A stretch of 40,025 nucleotides of DNA from Helochares maculicollis (taxonomy: Eukaryota > Arthropoda > Insecta > Coleoptera > Hydrophilidae). A program made the position numbers and the translations under genes. Below the pieces are notes generated by a model that saw only the letters and a list, made by a program, of their open reading frames with translations, made no database searches and was not told the DNA's origin. Location: the NCBI GenBank assembly GCA_033557835.1, contig JAWQRO010000394.1, positions 1-40,025 of the forward strand, read 5' to 3'. Below are positions 1 through 10,299 of this stretch, in pieces. How positions within the stretch are numbered: the stretch's first letter is position 1; every line of letters starts with the position of its first letter.

Positions 1-559
1 ATCCGTAAGGCTTGAGGACTGCTGCTGTAATCGGCTGGCTCGCAAAACCAACTATAATTTGTTATCCAACCAGACATGAGACACTAAAAACAATAGCTTT
101 AGACAGCAAGTCACCACAAAATCGGCCATAGGCATAGTCAAAGTCACTCAAATGTACCCAAAGACTTCCAAAAACGCATCCAGAGACATTAAAATTATCA
201 CTTGTGTCAAAAGAAACATTGATAACCGAATTGCGGAACTCCCAGCGATGGCGATTTAGGTAAAATATTATCAGGTATTCGAGAACATCTAAAAACAACG
301 ATCTTCAAAGACCTAAAAAGGTATCCTTGTGATATTGTGCCGCAAATTAAGAAGAATATAAGAATGAGGACATTCTAAGAAATCAAGTCTTGTTCTAAGA
401 GAGTCCCATTGATGGGCCACAAAACAGAAGCACTCAAATATAAGGGCATTCAAAGACCTGAAGACATACGATGTCGAAAACGAAGAGCTCAAATATTGCA
501 AGATATTCAAAGGCGTTAAGAGACATTGAAGACATTTACGTATAACTATTTACTTCAAC
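1..559. repeat. Decayed edge of the left satellite block
   Basis: This AT-rich stretch has no recognisable gene. It repeats short words such as 'ttcaaagac' and 'aaagacatt' at irregular spacing of roughly 25-35 bp, the same vocabulary as the better-preserved arrays to its right. I read it as an old, diverged margin of the same satellite. Short minus-strand frames here resemble no known protein and are probably chance. Confidence 0.5.
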
Positions 560-2120
560 TATACTAGAAGATATGTCAAGATAATCAAAGACCAGACTTC
601 CATAGTGTTGCAAAAGCCCCCAATGACAAGGAACTTCAAAGACATCAAAAGATATTTGAACATATTGAAGGAGAAGATATTTTAAAAAAGGGACAATCAA
701 AGACTAACGTTTCAAAAGCATCCAGTGACAAGAAAAATCTAAGACTTCAAGAGATATTTGAAGATATCGAAAGAGGACACTTGAAGACTGGAAGAATTTC
801 AAATGCATCCAAACACAAGGACCTTTAATGACGGGTATTAAGAGGCTTCTGAAGAGTAGAAGTTTGAAAGACATTAAAAGATATGTTAAGTTACCCAAAT
901 GGAAAACTCATTCGCTGACTTCCAAAGTGTTGCAAAAGCCCCCAATGACAAGGAACTTCAAAGACATGAAAATATATTTGAACATATTGAAGGAGAAGAT
1001 ATTTTAAAATAGGAACAATCAAAGACTAACGTTTCAAAAGCATCCAGTGACAAGGAAGTTCTAAGGCTTCAAGAGATATTTGAAGATATCGAAACAGGAC
1101 ATTTGAAGATTGGAAAAATTTAGAATGTATCCAACCACAAGGACCTTTAATGTCGGGTATTAAGATACTTCTGAAAAGTAGAAGATTGAAAGACATTAAA
1201 AGATATGCAAAGCTGCCCACACGAAAGGAGATTCGCTGACTTCCAAAGTGTTGCAAAAGCCCCCAACTACAAGGAACTTCAAAGATATGAAAAGATATTT
1301 GAACATATTTAAGGAGAAGGTATTTTAAAAAAGGGACAATCGAAGACTAACGTTTCAAAAGCATCCAGTGACAAAAAAACTCTAATGCTTCAAGATATAT
1401 TTGAAGATATCGAAAGAGGACACTTGAAGACTGGAAGAATTTCAAATGCATCCAGCTACAAAGACCTTTAATGTCGGGTATTAAGAGGCTTTGGAAGAGT
1501 AGAAGATTGAAAGACATTAACAGATATGTAAAGTTACCCAAATGGGAAAATCATTCGCAGACTTCCAAAGTGTTGCAAAAGCCTCCAATGACAAGGAACT
1601 TCAAAGACATGAAAAGATATTTGAACATATTGAAGGAGAAGATATTTTAAAAAAAGCACAATCAAAGATTAACGTTTCAAAAGCATCCAGTGACAAGGAA
1701 GTTCTAAGGCTTCAAGAGATATTTGAAGATATCGAAACAGGACATTTGAAGATTGAAAAAATTTAGAATGTATCCAACCACAAGGACCTTTAATGTCGGG
1801 TATTAAAAGGCTTCTGAAAAGTAGAAGATGGAACATTAAAAGATATGGAAAGTTGCCCAAACTGAAAAATCATTCGCAGAGTTCCAAAGTGTTGCAAAAC
1901 CATCCAATGACAAGGAATGTTTCAAAAGCATACAGTAATAAGAACATTCAAGGCTTCAAGAGATATTGAAGATATCGAAAGAGGACACTTGAAGATTGGA
2001 AGAATTTTAAATGCATCCAGCTACAAGGACTACAATATATATAAAGTAACCCCAACGGAAGAAGATTTCCAAAGTGCTTCAAAAGCATCTAATGAGAAGT
2101 ACATTCAAAGACATTAAGAA
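560..2120. repeat. Satellite A: about 321-bp tandem units (about 5 copies)
   Basis: The word 'gttgcaaaa' recurs at 607, 929, 1250, 1572 and 1891, giving periods of 322, 321, 322 and 319 bp. The four left units are closely similar along their length; the fifth is shortened and diverged after about 1915. Inside a unit there is a weaker periodicity of about 27-30 bp ('aaagcatccagtgacaagga', 'ttcaagagatatttgaagat'), which suggests that the long unit grew from a short monomer related to the array at 2900-6200. The period is not a stable multiple of three, so no reading frame can persist across units. Confidence 0.9.
1542..1766 (+). other. 74-residue open frame inside one satellite A unit
   Basis: This frame starts with a true ATG and encodes a charged, helix-prone peptide with two related segments, 'KASNDKELQRHEKIFEHIE' and 'KASSDKEVLRLQEIFEDIE', about 37 residues apart. 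The unit at about 598-828 is open in the same frame, but the units at about 920 and 1240 carry in-frame stops. I recognise no family. The internal duplication at protein level simply mirrors the DNA repeat. It is probably a by-product of the satellite; a decayed repeat-protein gene is the less likely alternative. Confidence 0.15.
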
Positions 2121-2899
2121 TAATTTGAAGATATTGAAAGAGAAAAATACTCGAAAAAGCCATTCAGCCACAACGTTCAAAGACATTGAATAATATGCAA
2201 AAGTATTGTTTGTAAAGATAGTATAAAAACACTAAAAGTGATTAAACCAGCTTTGGACGAGGGCACTTCAAAAGTATTAAAATATTGTTATTGTTATTAT
2301 TCCATTTAAAGAGAAGAATATTTTTAGGCATTGTAAGGTTACAAAGTCGTCCAAGCAGAGTATTTGACCAAAGGATATTTAAACTCAGTAAGAGATGTCC
2401 AAAGTTAAAAATACTCAGACACTGGACGTAATTCAAAGCTATCTAAAGAAATAGCTATTGAAAGACATCCAAAGAGATTCAAAAGCAGCAAAATACAAGA
2501 GCAGTCACATACTTGAAGGTATATTCAAAGACGTCTAAAGAGAAGAACATTTTAATTTATTGTTCAATATATATAAAAATATTCAAAAGCACCCCATTAC
2601 ACGGATATGCTAAAGCGCTTAATAATTGAAATGTATTTCATGGCAAACACTTGAAGGCAAAGACATTTAAAGACAAAGACATTGAAGATATTAAGAGCTA
2701 TTCAACAATATCTAAGGGCAAGATATTACTTCCTAATTAATATTCAGAGGTATCCCAAGACGAGGGCATTCAAAGAAATCCAGACACACTTAAACGCATC
2801 TAAGGGAAACGATAAATGAAAACGTAATCAGTATCTTAGTTTCGACAAGATATCAAAACACATTCGAACGTTTCTAAAGAAAAAGTCATTCAAAAACCT
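2121..2899. repeat. Diverged repeat between satellites A and B
   Basis: AT-rich DNA carrying scattered copies of 'ttcaaagacat', 'aaagacatt' and 'catccaaag' with no constant period. It links the about 321-bp array on the left to the about 29-bp array on the right and shares their words. No gene or splice site is evident. Confidence 0.5.
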
Positions 2900-5800
2900 T
2901 CAAAAACCTATCCAGAGTCAAAGACATATAAGGTCTTCCAAATGCAGTCAAAGAATTCTAAAGTCATCAAATGCAATCAAAGACATCTAAAGTCCTCCAA
3001 GTACAGTCAAAGACATCAAGAGTCATCCAAATACATTCAAAGACTTCTAAAGTCATCCAGAGAGTGAAAGACATCAAGAGCTCTCCAAACAAAGTCAAAG
3101 GCATCTAAAGTCATCTAAATACACTCAAGAACTTCTAAAGTCAACCAGACACAGTTAAAGACCTCAAGGGTCATCCAAACATATTCAATGCCTTCTAAAG
3201 TCATCCAGACAGTCAAAAAGTTTTAAAGTCGTCCCGATAGTGAAAGACATCTCAAGCTATTCATACACAGTAAAAGGAATTTAAAGTCATCTCAGCACAG
3301 TCAAAGAAAAGAAGAGTCATCCAAATACATTCAAAGACTTCTAAAGGTATCTAGACAGTGAAAGACATCTAAAGCTATCCAAATACCGTTAAAGGCATCT
3401 AAACTCAGTCAAAGACAGTCAAAGACTTCTAAAGCTATCCAAGCGCAGTAAAAGACATCAAGAGTCATCCAAGCACGTTCAAAGACTTTTAAAGTCACCC
3501 AGGCAGTCAAAGAGTTTTAAAGTCGTCCCGACAGTGAAAGACATCTAAAGCTATCCAAGCACAGTCAAAGACATTTAAAGTCATCTCAGCACAGTCAAAG
3601 ATATCAAGAGTCGTCCAAATACATTCAAATACTTCTAAAGGTATCTAGACAGTGAAAGACATCTAAAGCTGTCCAAATACAGTCAAAGACATCTAAAGTC
3701 ATCTAAACACAGTAAACTACTTTTAAAGCTATCCTAGCATAGAAAAAGTCATCACGAGTCATCCAAGCACATTCAAAGACTTTTAAAGTCATTCAGACAG
3801 TCAGAGAGTTTGAAAGTAGTCCCGACACTGAAAGACATCTCAAGCTATTCAAACACAGTCAAAGGCATCTAAAGTCATCTCAGCACAGTCAAAGACATCA
3901 AGAGTCATCCAAGCACATTCAAAGACTTTTTAAGTCATCCAGACAGTCAGAGAGTTTTAAAGTAGTCCCGACACTGAAAGACATCTCAAGCTATCCAAAC
4001 ACAGTCAAAGGCATTTAAAGTCATCCCAGCATAGTCAAAGACATGAAGAGTCATCCAAATACATTCAAAGACTTTTAAAGGTATCAAAAGACTTCTAAAG
4101 ATATCTAGGCAGTGAAAGACATCTAAAGCTGTCCAAATACTGTTAAAGGCATCTAAAGTCATCCAAATACAGTCAAAAACTTCTAAAGCTATTCAAGCAT
4201 AGTAAAAGACATCAAAGGTCATCCAAGCACATTCAAAGACTTCTTAAGTCATCCTGACAGTCAGAGAGTTTTAAAGTAGTCTCGACAGTGACAGACATCT
4301 CAAGCTATCCAAACACAGTCAAAGGCATCTAAAGTCATCTCAGCACAGTCAAAGACATGAAGAGTCATCCAAATACATTCAAAGAATTCTAAAGGTATCT
4401 AGACAGTGAAAGACATCTAAAGCTGGCCAAATACAGTTAAAGGCATCTAAAGTCGTCCAAAGACAGTCAAAGACATCTAAAGCTATCCAAGCACAGTAAA
4501 AGACATCAAGAGTCATCCAAGCAAATTCAAAGACTTCTAAAGTCATCCAGACAGTCAAAGAGTTTTAAAATTGTCCCAACAGTGAAAGACATCTCAAGCT
4601 ATCCAAACACAGTCAAAGGCATTTAAAGTCATCTCAGCACAGTCAAAGACATGAAGAGTCATCCAAATACATTCAAAGACTTCTAAAGGTATCTAGACAG
4701 TGAAAGACATCTAAAGCTGTCCAAATACAGTCAAAGACATCTAAAGTCATCTAAACACAGTAAAATACTTCTAAAGCTAACCAAGCATAGTTAAAGTCAT
4801 CAAGAGTCATCCAAGCACATTCAAAGACTTCTTAAGTCATCCAAGCACATTCAAAGATTTCTAAAGTCATCCAAGCACATTAAAAGACTTCTAAAGTCAT
4901 TCAAGCACATTCAAAGACTTCTAAAGTCGTCCAGACAGTCAAAAAGTTTTAAAGTCGTCTCGACAGTGAAAGACATCTCAAGCTATCCAAACACAGTCAA
5001 AGGCATTTAAAGTCATCTCAGCACAGGCAAAGACATGAAGAGTCATACAAATACCTTCAAAGAATTCTAAAGATATCTAGACAGGGAAAGACACCTAAAG
5101 CTGTCCAAATACTGTTAAAGGCATCTAAACTCATCCAAAGACAGTCAAAAACTCTAAAGCTATCCAAGCATAGTAAAAGACATCAAGGGTCATCCAAGCA
5201 CATTTAAAGACTTCTAAAGTCATCCAGACAGTCAAAGGTTTTTAAAGTGATCCTGACAGTGAAAGACAAGTAAAGCTATGCAACTCAGTTAAAGGCATCT
5301 AAAGTCATCCAAAGACAGTCAAATACATCTAAAGCTATCCAAGCACAGTAAAAGACATCAAGAGTCATCCAAGTACATTCAAAGACTTATAAAGTCATCC
5401 AGACAGTCAAAGATTTTTAAAGTCATCCTGTCAGTGAGAGACATCTCAAGCTATCCAAACACAGTCAAAGGCATCTAAAGTCATCTCAGCACAGTCAAAG
5501 ACAAGAAGAGTCATCCAAACACATTCAAAGAATTCTAAAGGTATCTAGACAGTGAAAGACATCTGAAGCTGTCCAAATACAGTTAAGGCATCTAAAATCA
5601 TCCAAAGACAGTCAAAAAATTCTAAAGCTATCCAAGCATAGTAAAAGTCATCAAGAGTCATCCAAGCACATTCAAAGACTTTTAAAGTCATTCAGACAGT
5701 CAGAGAGTTTTAAAGTCGCCCCGACAGTGAAAGACATCTCAAGCTATCCAAACACAGTCAAAGGCATCTAAAGTCATCTCAGCACAGTCAAAGACATCAA

Positions 5801-6200
5801 GAGTCATCCAAGCATATTCAAAGACTTTTAAAGTCATCCAGACAGTCAAAGATTTTTAAAGTCGTCTCGACAGAGAATGACATCTCAAACTATTTATACA
5901 CAGTCAAAGGCATTTAAAGTGATCTCAGCACAGTCAAAGACATGAAGAGTCATCCAAATACATTCAAAGACTTCTAAAGGTATTTAGACAGTGAAAGACA
6001 ACTAAAACTGTCCAAACATAGTCAAAGGCATCTAAAGCTATCCAAATACAGTCAAAGATTTCTAAAGTCATCCTGACAGTGACAGACATCTAAAGTCATC
6101 CAAACAGCCTAAAATATAAAAAGTCATGTAAGCACAGTCAAAGACATCTAAAGTTACATTCAAAGGCATTTACAGTCATCCCAACTCATTTAAAATCATC
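2900..6200. repeat. Satellite B: about 29-bp monomers in about 290-300-bp higher-order units
   Basis: More than 100 degenerate monomers of about 28-30 bp follow the pattern 'tcaaagacatctaaagtcat' plus 'ccaaacacag'. A marked variant, 'gacagtgaaagacatct' or close to it, recurs near 3225, 3527, 3826, 3967, 4281, 4573, 4958, 5250, 5430, 5721 and 5865. Many gaps are 290-314 bp and others are about 140-180 or 385 bp. This is the signature of a higher-order repeat of about ten monomers with local deletions and duplications. The array ends about 70 bp from the ELOVL splice donor. No open frame of note crosses it. Confidence 0.92.
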
Positions 6201-6266
6201 CAAAGACGTTCAAAAATACCATAAACGTACCCTATGAGGACTACAGGCATACAAACTCCAAAGAGC

Positions 6267-6272
6267 ACTTAC
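6267..6272 (-). other. Splice donor GTAAGT of the ELOVL exon
   Basis: Read on the minus strand, the exon ends ...TTTTACGAA and is followed directly by GTAAGTGC, a near-consensus eukaryotic donor. It falls after the codon for Glu in the family motif ending 'LFYE', between codons (phase 0), and the frame beyond it stops resembling an elongase at once. Confidence 0.85.
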
Positions 6273-6518
6273 TTCGTAAAACAGGACGATACTTAAAACC
6301 ACTTGCAGGAAGTTGTAAACGAGAACTGCGCCTCTGAGTTGGTAAGCTTCCCTGTTTTTCATAAACGCTGGGCCAATTTTCCGCACGAAAATCAAGTATG
6401 AGATCACAATAGCGATCAGCCAGGAAGGATCTTTCATATAGGTCAAATGTTGCACTCTGGGATCCGCATACTCAAGAAAAGCAAAGTCGTAGGCCCTTCG
6501 GAAGCTCGAGTTGGCCAT
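6273..6518 (-). CDS. ELOVL fatty acid elongase, first coding exon (partial gene)
   Basis: This exon encodes the first 82 residues of an elongation-of-very-long-chain-fatty-acids protein, the condensing enzyme (3-ketoacyl-CoA synthase) of the ER elongation cycle. It adds two carbons from malonyl-CoA to long acyl-CoAs. Visible family marks: 'YADPRVQHLTYMKDPSW' near residues 17-33, a first membrane segment at about 33-53, the conserved 'KIGPAFMKNREAYQLR' at about 47-62, and the start of the second membrane segment 'VYNFLQVVLSIVLFYE' at about 67-82. The start is Met at 6518-6516, in good context (gcagaaATGG). The frame is open a further 21 codons upstream, but that part does not look like the family. 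Full proteins have about 260-330 residues. The catalytic HxxHH box lies in later exons, which are not in this window; transcription runs leftward out of it through satellite B. The paralogue cannot be assigned. Confidence 0.88.
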
Positions 6519-7900
6519 TTCTGCCCGAGGATTTTCCAACCACGTTTCAATAACAAGTCCTAAGGCTAATATTTTAACCAAACTTTGGCTGTTGGTTCTG
6601 AAAACAACACACTTTGGCCTTGAGGGCGCTTTACGCCAACTGCCGACCTCAATACTGGTTTCGGTGGTAGCAAATAAACATCGATAATGAAATAAGACAC
6701 GAGCTCGGTGTCAAAGGTCTCGGCGATAAAAAATTCGGATCGAGTACATTGCTCCGCGTTTGGTAACGCAAGAATCGGCGGTTGAGGATTGAATTTGTGT
6801 AAGTGAAGCGATTCATCTGGTTCGACCGGATGAAGAATGGGGAGGAGGAAGTTGGGCGGATGAAAAAAAATGTACAGGATATAATGGATGGGACGTCAAA
6901 GAGCAAGCGTAGCGTGAAAAGTGTTTGGGAAATGATTTTCCCTTCTTGTGCGGCCCAGAAAAGCACACACAGAGAGCAGCTGTGGCGTGGCGTGACGGGC
7001 GGCGAGCGGACACCAAACGGCAGCGGCACAGCATGGAAAATCTGTCTCCGACATGAACATTAATAAAAATCGGCAGATCAATCGGAATGACGTAACAAAA
7101 GCTTGTGCCTTGTCGTCCGTCCAACCTCTTTACGTTTCCTCTTACGAGGCGACAGCGACACGACGGGACGTGCTCTCCTCCACTTCCTTCTTCTCCTCCC
7201 CTCAAGCCCCCTTGATACCCTAAACCACCCCTTCTCATCATATGTGGATCAAAAACTAGAGCTAGAATAATGTTGGGAAGTCGCACAGGCAGTAACTGCA
7301 TATTTTATCACTTTGCATAGAACTAAATAAAAACAGGGGAAGCCCAGTCTTGATGATGACAAAATTACTGAAAAGCTGAAGTTGACCGCACAAAATGGGT
7401 TTCAACAACCCAAAAGCTCTAAAAAGTATACAGGCCGTTTTGGCCGTTGGTTACAAAGCTAGAACGGTGGAATAGCAGGAGGCCGGGCTCACTGAGATCT
7501 ATCACCACTCGAACCGTGTAACCACACCCAATCGACTTGGATTATATTGTGCCGGGAACGTTGAGCGTAAGCTGTATGTCGATATTCGAACAACTCCTAC
7601 AATATGTATTTGCTAGATTGCTCACTCTTCATTCAACATTTATTCACGCTTGCCTCTTTCACTTCCATAGTACGTATATAAACCTTCAAGTGCATCAATT
7701 TTCGGATCAAGCTACAATATTTTAAAATGGCTTGCACCAAACATCGGCTCGATTCGAGTATTTACTACAAGTAGACTGACAGCACGTATCCAAGACTGAG
7801 TAACTGATGGAATAGAAAAACTGGTGGGCTCTAACTTGAAACGATATTTGGTTTTCCACAACTGTGGAAAGAGTTGGAAAAATGCTGATAGGGTCGTCCG
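6519..7900. other. Single-copy DNA upstream of the ELOVL exon
   Basis: This non-repetitive, moderately GC-rich stretch should hold the 5' UTR, any upstream untranslated exon and possibly the promoter of the leftward elongase gene. I cannot place a transcription start. A possible minus-strand acceptor is the 'ggcag' just before the start codon, but its pyrimidine tract is poor; another is 'attagccttag' near 6553. Open frames at 6649-7301 on both strands overlap each other and match nothing known. A pyrimidine-rich run lies at about 7167-7210. Confidence 0.4.
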
Positions 7901-7904
7901 ACGG

Positions 7905-8120
7905 CCGTATCTCTCTTTCGCCCTCTAGCGGCCGTCACAGGCAACGTAGGGAGCTCCGGTTTGAAAATTCTCAATCAGGACGCAAAACCCAATAAATCGG
8001 TGAAAAATTCGCGACCCCAGGACGACTATTCAAGATTTTCATATTTTCACTTTTGTAAGGGGCAATTGCACCAGTTACGAAACGTTCGGATTCGGCCAAC
8101 CGCGTCGCGGAGCGGACTTG
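7905..8120 (+). mobile_element. Dispersed repeat, copy 1 (unknown non-autonomous element)
   Basis: The segment starting 'ccctctagcggccgtcac' and 'acgtagggagctccggtttg' (about 7921-7962) is closely matched on the opposite strand at about 9980-9860, including the 20-base core with no mismatch and about 75-80% identity by eye over about 125 bp. Its inner part, including 'aggacgactattcaag' and 'ttgtaaggggcaa', matches a third, inverted fragment near 10125-10265. Three related copies within 2.4 kb and outside any tandem array indicate an interspersed element. No coding capacity is visible. Confidence 0.7.
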
Positions 8121-8640
8121 ATGATTTTAGAATCTCAAAGATACTACAAACACTTCGAAAATGGGAAGATCTTCTAAGACACCTCATGAGGCAAAACATA
8201 TCTTGCTGTATTTGAAGCCTTCCATCACGACGCCATAAAAATCTTGATTAGCTCTAAGAACTTTGTAGAATCTTCTAAAAACACCCAGGGAAACTTGGCG
8301 CTATCTTAAAAGACTTCGAAACAAAAGTTTGTTCTATTTTGTTCGGTGTAAATATTTTTGCAACACCTTCACATCCTATAAAACATCTGATTTTGTTCAA
8401 CTATCTTTTAGGATCTTAAATATCCTAGTAATTTTGCAATCACCTATATTTCTTATATTCTTGAAAATCTCAAGGATTGTCTGTAAAACCACTGATTTTT
8501 CCTTCAACTAGGATTTTGGAACTCTTACCCCTAACGCTGAAGAGAAATGATTTGAGCACCTCTGAACGACAAAGTCAATAATTTTCAAATAAATAATATG
8601 GTATGCTCTAGACGAGGTATTCAACCCACCCTTATCTCCA
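8121..8640. repeat. AT-rich diverged repeat
   Basis: This stretch carries loosely repeated words such as 'agaatcttctaa', 'ttagaatctc' and 'atcttaaaagact' that resemble the better-preserved array at 10300-13140. I see no gene. Open frames at 8329-8511 and 7961-8215 do not start with ATG and match no family. Confidence 0.35.
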
Positions 8641-9859
8641 ACCAAAGGCTAGCGGCTGAACCAGCGAGATCTCATCAAAATCAAACTAAAGCAAACTAAA
8701 TTGTAAATATACTTATATTGATATATGTAGGCACTTGATATATAAGAGAGTGTTGGGTGGAGACCCAGTAAAATCGGAAGGAGAAGGGAAACCAAAATCG
8801 ATAATAGAGAGATAGTTGTGGAAATATATCCCGGTTGTTTGCGTTTCGTAAAGATTGTATCATCCTGAAGTGGCGGCCATTTTGCCGGTCGTCCGGTGCG
8901 TAAAAGCCACCTGTGATCCGAAATTCGAGATAATAAAAATGACAAATGGCGTCGGAAGAGTCTACCTGGCGCACTTTTAAAACTTTTTATGGCCCAAATC
9001 CCGGAGCAAAGAACTGAAACGCTTCGGCCAGATGCCGGGGAAAGTTTCAGGGACGGAAAAAAGATAATACCTGGGAAATAAAAGGGAGTATTTATTATAA
9101 GATGGGGAATTATTCTGTTGAAGTGAGAATTTTTATCGCGATCGCTCTGTCTACGGTTGTTTCCGGTGCTAATGAAAAAACTTTCGACGAGGAAAAATTC
9201 CTTTTGAGTTTCCTCGGCGATCGGACTTCCTTTCCCCTCCTTTCCTCTCCTCACTTTCACAACCCTTCTCAACTACTTTCCCCTCGCCTTCCCCTCAGCT
9301 CCAGGGGATGCCCTGGCTACTAAAATTTTATAGTAATTATTACCGCCATATCCGAGATGATATTCAGGCGGCCCGCCTTTGTTTACTTCAACTTCTCGGA
9401 CCCTCTTCGAGGGCAGCGAAATGTTTTTTCCCCTCGGCGACTCATAGACAAAGAGGCTCTGGCATTTCCGGCCGAGGCGATTCAAAATAGTTTCAATACT
9501 TCCCGTGGAAAACACGGAAAATATTTTAGGTGAATGAAAACCGCGTTTCCGTTTGAGGGCGGCAACACAGCGATTCCAAAGCTAAAGGGATTGTTTATCA
9601 AAAAGGAGGTTGAGCTGAAGGGGTGAAACGCTCACGGATGAAACGCCGGAATTTTGACCTGCTTTCCCCCCAAAGAACGAATCTGCTCGGCTATTACTTC
9701 CTACCGATCCCTCAAGGGCTGCCTCCTGCAAAACTTCTATCGCTTACAAAAATCCTCGCGGTTTAAAGTACCCCCATTTTAAAATTTTCCCTCTCAGCTC
9801 TCCTCAATGCGAGTTCTCAACTCGATTATGCAGTATTACGTGGCACGCGTGAACATAAA
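8641..9859. other. Single-copy island between inverted dispersed repeats
   Basis: GC-richer, non-repetitive DNA. It contains homeodomain-type AT words, for example 'ctttttatggccc' near 8985, which fits a posterior-Hox/Caudal-type site by eye. This is only suggestive. Both strands have long open stretches, but the longest (minus strand, 8649-9272) lacks an early ATG. It may be regulatory DNA; nothing in the sequence proves it. Confidence 0.3.
9102..9323 (+). CDS. Possible small secreted protein frame (73 residues)
   Basis: A plausible ATG begins a peptide whose residues 8-23 form a hydrophobic run ending in small residues ('IFIAIALSTVVSGA'), followed by a charged segment 'NEKTFDEEKFLLSFLGD'. 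This would fit a signal peptide with cleavage near Ala23. The second half becomes Ser/Pro/Leu-rich from a pyrimidine-rich tract and looks unlike a conserved domain, so an intron might interrupt it or the frame may be chance. No family is recognised, and no promoter or poly(A) signal could be tied to it. Confidence 0.2.
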   Translation: MGNYSVEVRIFIAIALSTVVSGANEKTFDEEKFLLSFLGDRTSFPLLSSPHFHNPSQLLSPRLPLSSRGCPGY

Positions 9860-9990
9860 CAAATCTTTATTAGTCGCCCTACGGCTGCCACTTTTACATA
9901 CATCTATTGGATTTTGTATCCTGATTAAGAATTAACAAACCGGAGCTCCCTACGTTTTCTGTGAGGGCCGCTAGAGCGCACCAAGATATT
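9860..9990 (-). mobile_element. Dispersed repeat, copy 2 (inverted relative to copy 1)
   Basis: On the minus strand this reads 'gctctagcggccctcacag', then the core 'acgtagggagctccggtttg', then 'aattcttaatcaggatac', matching copy 1 in the same order for about 125 bp. The two copies point towards each other and enclose about 1.75 kb, the layout expected of long terminal inverted repeats. Two independent insertions of a short element would look the same. Confidence 0.7.
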
Positions 9991-10124
9991 GCTAAATCGC
10001 AATTTTTAACCAATCGCAAATTTTTTCAAAAATCTTCATCCTCAGAGTTTGATTCTAACCAGCATTATCGATTGAGACGGGACGTTTTCTACTAGATTTA
10101 GATTGTTCCGCTCACGTAGACGCC

Positions 10125-10265
10125 ACCAGTTGGGCCACAGACCATTTTTTTAAATATCAACTTTGCCCCCTTACATGCCTGTAAATCGAAATTCTTAACA
10201 GTCGTCCTACAGCTGTAAATTTTGCATTAATTTACTAAATTTTGCTGCCTGATTACGAACTGCCC
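10125..10265 (-). mobile_element. Dispersed repeat, copy 3 (fragment)
   Basis: Read on the minus strand, 'ttcgtaatcagg', 'gtaggacgactgttaag' and 'catgtaagggggcaaag' follow each other in the same order as the matching words of copy 1, and 'gtgagcggaac' further on resembles the 'gcggagcggac' end of copy 1. The outer end with 'ctctagcggcc' is missing or diverged. It lies about 130 bp beyond copy 2 in the same orientation. Confidence 0.5.
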
Positions 10266-10299
10266 CTCCCTTATAATAGCAAAAATATGAACATCTTTA

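Noticed and set aside
704..1860. Four similar minus-strand frames (about 64 codons) in satellite A
   Set aside because: They mostly start at TTG and are the antisense image of the repeated unit.
2900..6200. CRISPR-like regular repeats
   Set aside because: There are no unique spacers; everything is repeat, monomers are degenerate, and the context is eukaryotic.
1..6200. Further ELOVL exons
   Set aside because: I looked for the histidine box and the residues that normally follow 'LFYE' in minus-strand frames and found none; the area is satellite.
7490..7530. B-box-like 'ggttcgag' on the minus strand, possible SINE or tRNA
   Set aside because: The rest of the tRNA fold is missing, and no related copy is seen in the window.
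8649..9272. 207-codon minus-strand open frame, the longest in the window
   Set aside because: It begins at TTG, has no ATG until near its end, is low-complexity in parts and matches no family. A frame this long is only mildly unexpected in 40 kb.
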